Origin: Sva-07 sp035527095
Lineage (GTDB): Bacteria; Actinomycetota; Acidimicrobiia; Acidimicrobiales; Ilumatobacteraceae
Direction: 5' to 3'
DNA length: 6,438 nucleotides
Assembly (NCBI GenBank): GCA_035527095.1
Contig: DATLBC010000023.1
Location: 1-6,438, forward strand
Below, one piece after another: positions 4,390 through 6,438 of the stretch. The notes under the pieces were generated by a model. That model was not told the DNA's origin. It saw only the letters and a program-made list of their open reading frames with translations, and searched no databases. Position numbers and translations under genes: made by a program. Numbering within the stretch: position 1 is the stretch's first letter; each line of letters starts with the position of its first letter.

Positions 4390-6198
4390 GTGGCCATCAT
4401 CCGACCGTCAATCGACCACCTCGACGAACTCCAGGAACCGCTCGGTGACGCCGAGTGGGCGGTCTTCGATGCGTTCGCAGCGCTGAGCGACGACTGGACG
4501 GTCTATGTCCGGCCCAAGGTCGGCCAGGACGTCCCGGTGCTCGTGCTCGTCAACGACGCCCGAGGCGCCATCACCGTCGACGTTCTCGACTGGCGTCCGA
4601 CCGACCACCGCCGTACCGACGACGGTGACATCGAGGCGCTCGGTGCGGATGGGCAGTGGCGACGGAGCGCGGTGGCGCCTCTTGCCGTTTCCCGTCGTCA
4701 TCGCAACACCGTCTACGAACAGTTCTTCGCGTTTCCCGGCGACGCTCGCGAACCGGGTGGCCTCGTCCGATCGGTGGTGGTGCTGCCATGGTGCACCGGC
4801 GCCGAGGCAGGTGCGTTGCTCGCGTCGGGTCTGGGTGATCCGGCCAACACCGTGCTGGTGTGGTCGGCAGATGACCTGACCGGACGGTTGCCGTTCCTCG
4901 TCGACGGCCCGGGTTCGGCGCCGGCCCCGGCTGCGTCGGTGCAACGGCTGCATCGTGAACTCGTCGTCGACGGCATGGCCCACCACATCGTCGCCCCGGT
5001 GCAGCTGAGCGACAGTGCCCGACGCGTCGCCGCCGATCCGGACGGCGCGCGCATCCGCGGCGTCACCGGAACCGCCGGAAGCGGCAAGTCGTTCGCGCTC
5101 ACCGCACGGGCCGCCCGCCTGGCAGCGGAGGGCAAGACCGTGCTCGTCCTGTGCTTCAACCTGACGCTTGCGAACCGCCTCCGTCGCCTGGTCGTGGATC
5201 GATGCGCCGAACTCGGCGCCAATCCGGCCCGCGTGACGTGCACCAGTTTCCACACGTTCTGTTCGCGGGTGGTCGACGACGCCGAACAGGCCGGCATCGT
5301 CGCCACCGAACCCGCCCGGGGGACCTGGCCGGTCAAGATCGTGGTGAAGGCACGTGACGTGCTCACCGCCGGCTTCGAGCGGCGCTTCGACACCGTGCTC
5401 GTCGACGAGGGCCAGGACTACAACGTCGCGTGGTGGAATCTTCTCCGCGAGCACGTGGTGCGACCCGACGGCGAGATGCTGCTCGTCGCCGATTCCACTG
5501 TCGACCTGTACGGCAAGTCGACATGGGACGATCCCGATGCGCTCGCTGCCGCCGGGTTCACCGAGCCGTGGATCCAGATGACGTCGTCGTACCGGATGAC
5601 ACCCGAACTCATCCGTTCGACCAACGAGTTCGCCCGGTCCTTCATCGCCGGCGACGCCGTCGTGCCCGAGGTGGCCGACGATCAGGAAGCTGTCGTCGGG
5701 CAGGTCTCGTCATCGGTGCATTCGTGGCGCAACGTCGAGCGGGTCGCCGATCTCGGGGTGGCCGTCGGACGTCAAGTCGTCCGACTCCTGCGTGAGCACC
5801 CGGAACTCGCTCCTCGAGACGTCGTGTTTCTCTGCGAGTACCACCATGACGGGCTCGCTGCCGCCCGGGAGATCGAGTCCGCCGGGTATCCGGTGCACCA
5901 CCTGTACAGCCGAGACCCCGATGAGCGCCACCGCAGCAAGGGTCGCTTCTGGCCCGACGCCGACGCCGTGAAGGGTTGCACCGTGCACAGCTTCAAGGGC
6001 TGGGACAGCCCCGCGGTCGTGGTCGGCGTTGCGATGGAGGATCGCTCGCGGCGCCTCGCCTACGCGTCGATGACCCGCGTCTCGTCGACGGCGCCGGGCT
6101 GCAGCACCTCCTATCTCACGGTGGTGAACGCGGACCCTCGCATGGCGGAGTTCCAACCGACCTTCGAACTGGGAGTGGCGCTGGCGGCGGGCTCCTGA
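4390..6198 (+). CDS. superfamily 1 helicase (UvrD/Rep-like) with NERD-like N-terminus
   Basis: The 602-residue protein carries the superfamily 1 helicase motifs in order: Walker A GTAGSGKS 227-234, motif Ia CFNLTLANRLR 255-265, Ib TSFHTF 285-290, Walker B VLVDEGQDY 336-344, III LLVADSTVDLYG 364-375, IV SSYRMTPEL 399-407, V GCTVHSFKGWDSPAVVV 529-545, and VI LAYASMTR 556-563 with Arg563 as probable arginine finger. It should be an ATP-driven DNA or RNA translocase. Residues 20-70 (AEWAVFDAF to VDVLDW) resemble the start of a nuclease-related NERD domain, but the usual Glu-x-Lys is replaced by VDVLDW, so nuclease activity is doubtful. At about 600 residues it is shorter than UvrD or Rep and lacks room for their full accessory subdomains. 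Helicases of this NERD type occur in DNA repair and in phage-defence loci; the role here is open. GTG start with GGAG 7 bases upstream. A MazG-type gene follows after 19 bp. Confidence 0.9.
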   Translation: MAIIRPSIDHLDELQEPLGDAEWAVFDAFAALSDDWTVYVRPKVGQDVPVLVLVNDARGAITVDVLDWRPTDHRRTDDGDIEALGADGQWRRSAVAPLAVSRRHRNTVYEQFFAFPGDAREPGGLVRSVVVLPWCTGAEAGALLASGLGDPANTVLVWSADDLTGRLPFLVDGPGSAPAPAASVQRLHRELVVDGMAHHIVAPVQLSDSARRVAADPDGARIRGVTGTAGSGKSFALTARAARLAAEGKTVLVLCFNLTLANRLRRLVVDRCAELGANPARVTCTSFHTFCSRVVDDAEQAGIVATEPARGTWPVKIVVKARDVLTAGFERRFDTVLVDEGQDYNVAWWNLLREHVVRPDGEMLLVADSTVDLYGKSTWDDPDALAAAGFTEPWIQMTSSYRMTPELIRSTNEFARSFIAGDAVVPEVADDQEAVVGQVSSSVHSWRNVERVADLGVAVGRQVVRLLREHPELAPRDVVFLCEYHHDGLAAAREIESAGYPVHHLYSRDPDERHRSKGRFWPDADAVKGCTVHSFKGWDSPAVVVGVAMEDRSRRLAYASMTRVSSTAPGCSTSYLTVVNADPRMAEFQPTFELGVALAAGS

Positions 6199-6217
6199 GG
6201 AGCTACGGTCGCCGGTC

Positions 6218-6438
6218 GTGGACTTCGCCGAGCTGCAGGACGTCATCGAGCGCACCTACGGCGACCGTGACCGAGAACGCGGAGTGTCCGCAACCGTGGC
6301 GTGGCTCACCGAGGAGATCGGCGAACTCGCCCAAGCGGTGCGCAAGGGTACGCACGAGGATCGAGTGCACGAATTCGGCGACGTGGTCGCGTGGGTGGCG
6401 ACCCTCGCCAACCAGCAAGGTGTCGACCTCAACGAAGC
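6218..6438 (+). CDS. MazG-type nucleotide pyrophosphohydrolase, N-terminal part (cut by window end)
   Basis: The visible 73 residues show the MazG fold signature EExxE...ExxD: Glu32, Glu33 and Glu36 in TEEIGEL, then Glu52 and Asp55 in HEFGDVVAW, followed by LANQQGVDL. These acidic residues hold magnesium for hydrolysis of nucleoside triphosphates to monophosphates and pyrophosphate. Enzymes of this group clean up abnormal nucleotides, lower (p)ppGpp-linked stress, or act on dCTP/dUTP-like substrates; the substrate here cannot be read. Single-domain length is expected from the layout, but the end is missing. The start is GTG at 6218, the only start codon in frame after the helicase stop. AGGAG at 6198-6202 overlaps that stop and lies 15 bases upstream, further than usual. 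The 19-bp gap suggests co-transcription with the helicase. Confidence 0.85.
   Translation, partial: MDFAELQDVIERTYGDRDRERGVSATVAWLTEEIGELAQAVRKGTHEDRVHEFGDVVAWVATLANQQGVDLNE

Noticed and set aside
4408..5454. Long minus-strand open frame of 348 codons
   Set aside because: It lies wholly opposite the helicase gene, which has complete family motifs; it is a shadow frame of GC-rich coding DNA.

Overview
The window is high-GC DNA with GTG starts at several genes. It carries an Rv1900c/LipJ-type alpha/beta-hydrolase–adenylate cyclase fusion, an RDD membrane protein and a MazG-like protein. Together these suggest an actinobacterium, possibly an Acidimicrobiia-type lineage; that placement is inference from gene style only.

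Layout: (1) 1-162 is the end of an RDD-family membrane protein. (2) 163-824 is a long gap without a convincing gene. It holds two copies of a dispersed repeat, a third related box and a strong palindrome. (3) 825-2156 encodes an alpha/beta hydrolase fused to a class III adenylate cyclase with all catalytic residues present. (4) 2157-2331 holds another copy of the repeat. (5) 2332-2958 encodes a methyltransferase-fold protein. (6) On the minus strand, 3751-3042 is a VapBC-type toxin-antitoxin pair (Phd/YefM antitoxin, PIN toxin). (7) 3777-4132 is gene-free and holds a further repeat copy plus short tandem repeats. (8) 4133-4177 is exactly the 3' half of a tRNA-Pro(CGG), from anticodon loop to CCA, with no 5' half. 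It is followed by two tandem 42-bp hairpin repeats. (9) 4390-6198 encodes a superfamily 1 (UvrD/Rep-like) helicase with a degenerate NERD-like N-terminus. It is followed after 19 bp by the start of a MazG-type nucleotide pyrophosphohydrolase running off the window.

The main reading is that 4133-4177 is an attachment-site scar (attR-like) of an element that integrated into a tRNA-Pro gene. Non-tRNA sequence lies to its left and tRNA-flank-like sequence to its right. So the left part (cyclase, methyltransferase, toxin-antitoxin, dispersed repeats) would be the element or an accessory island. The right part (hairpins, helicase, MazG) would be the resident chromosome. The intact tRNA-Pro and an integrase would be expected to the left, outside the window. 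All dispersed repeat copies lie left of the scar and none right of it, which fits this division.

The most novel signal is the dispersed repeat. Three copies have two GTAATC-like boxes 57-58 bp apart with a CGGCCCAA box 20-21 bp before the second. A fourth copy keeps the CGGCCCA box and the second GTAATC-like box at the same 20-bp spacing. They sit in the gaps around the accessory genes, giving an almost cassette-like layout, but they do not show the integron attC consensus.
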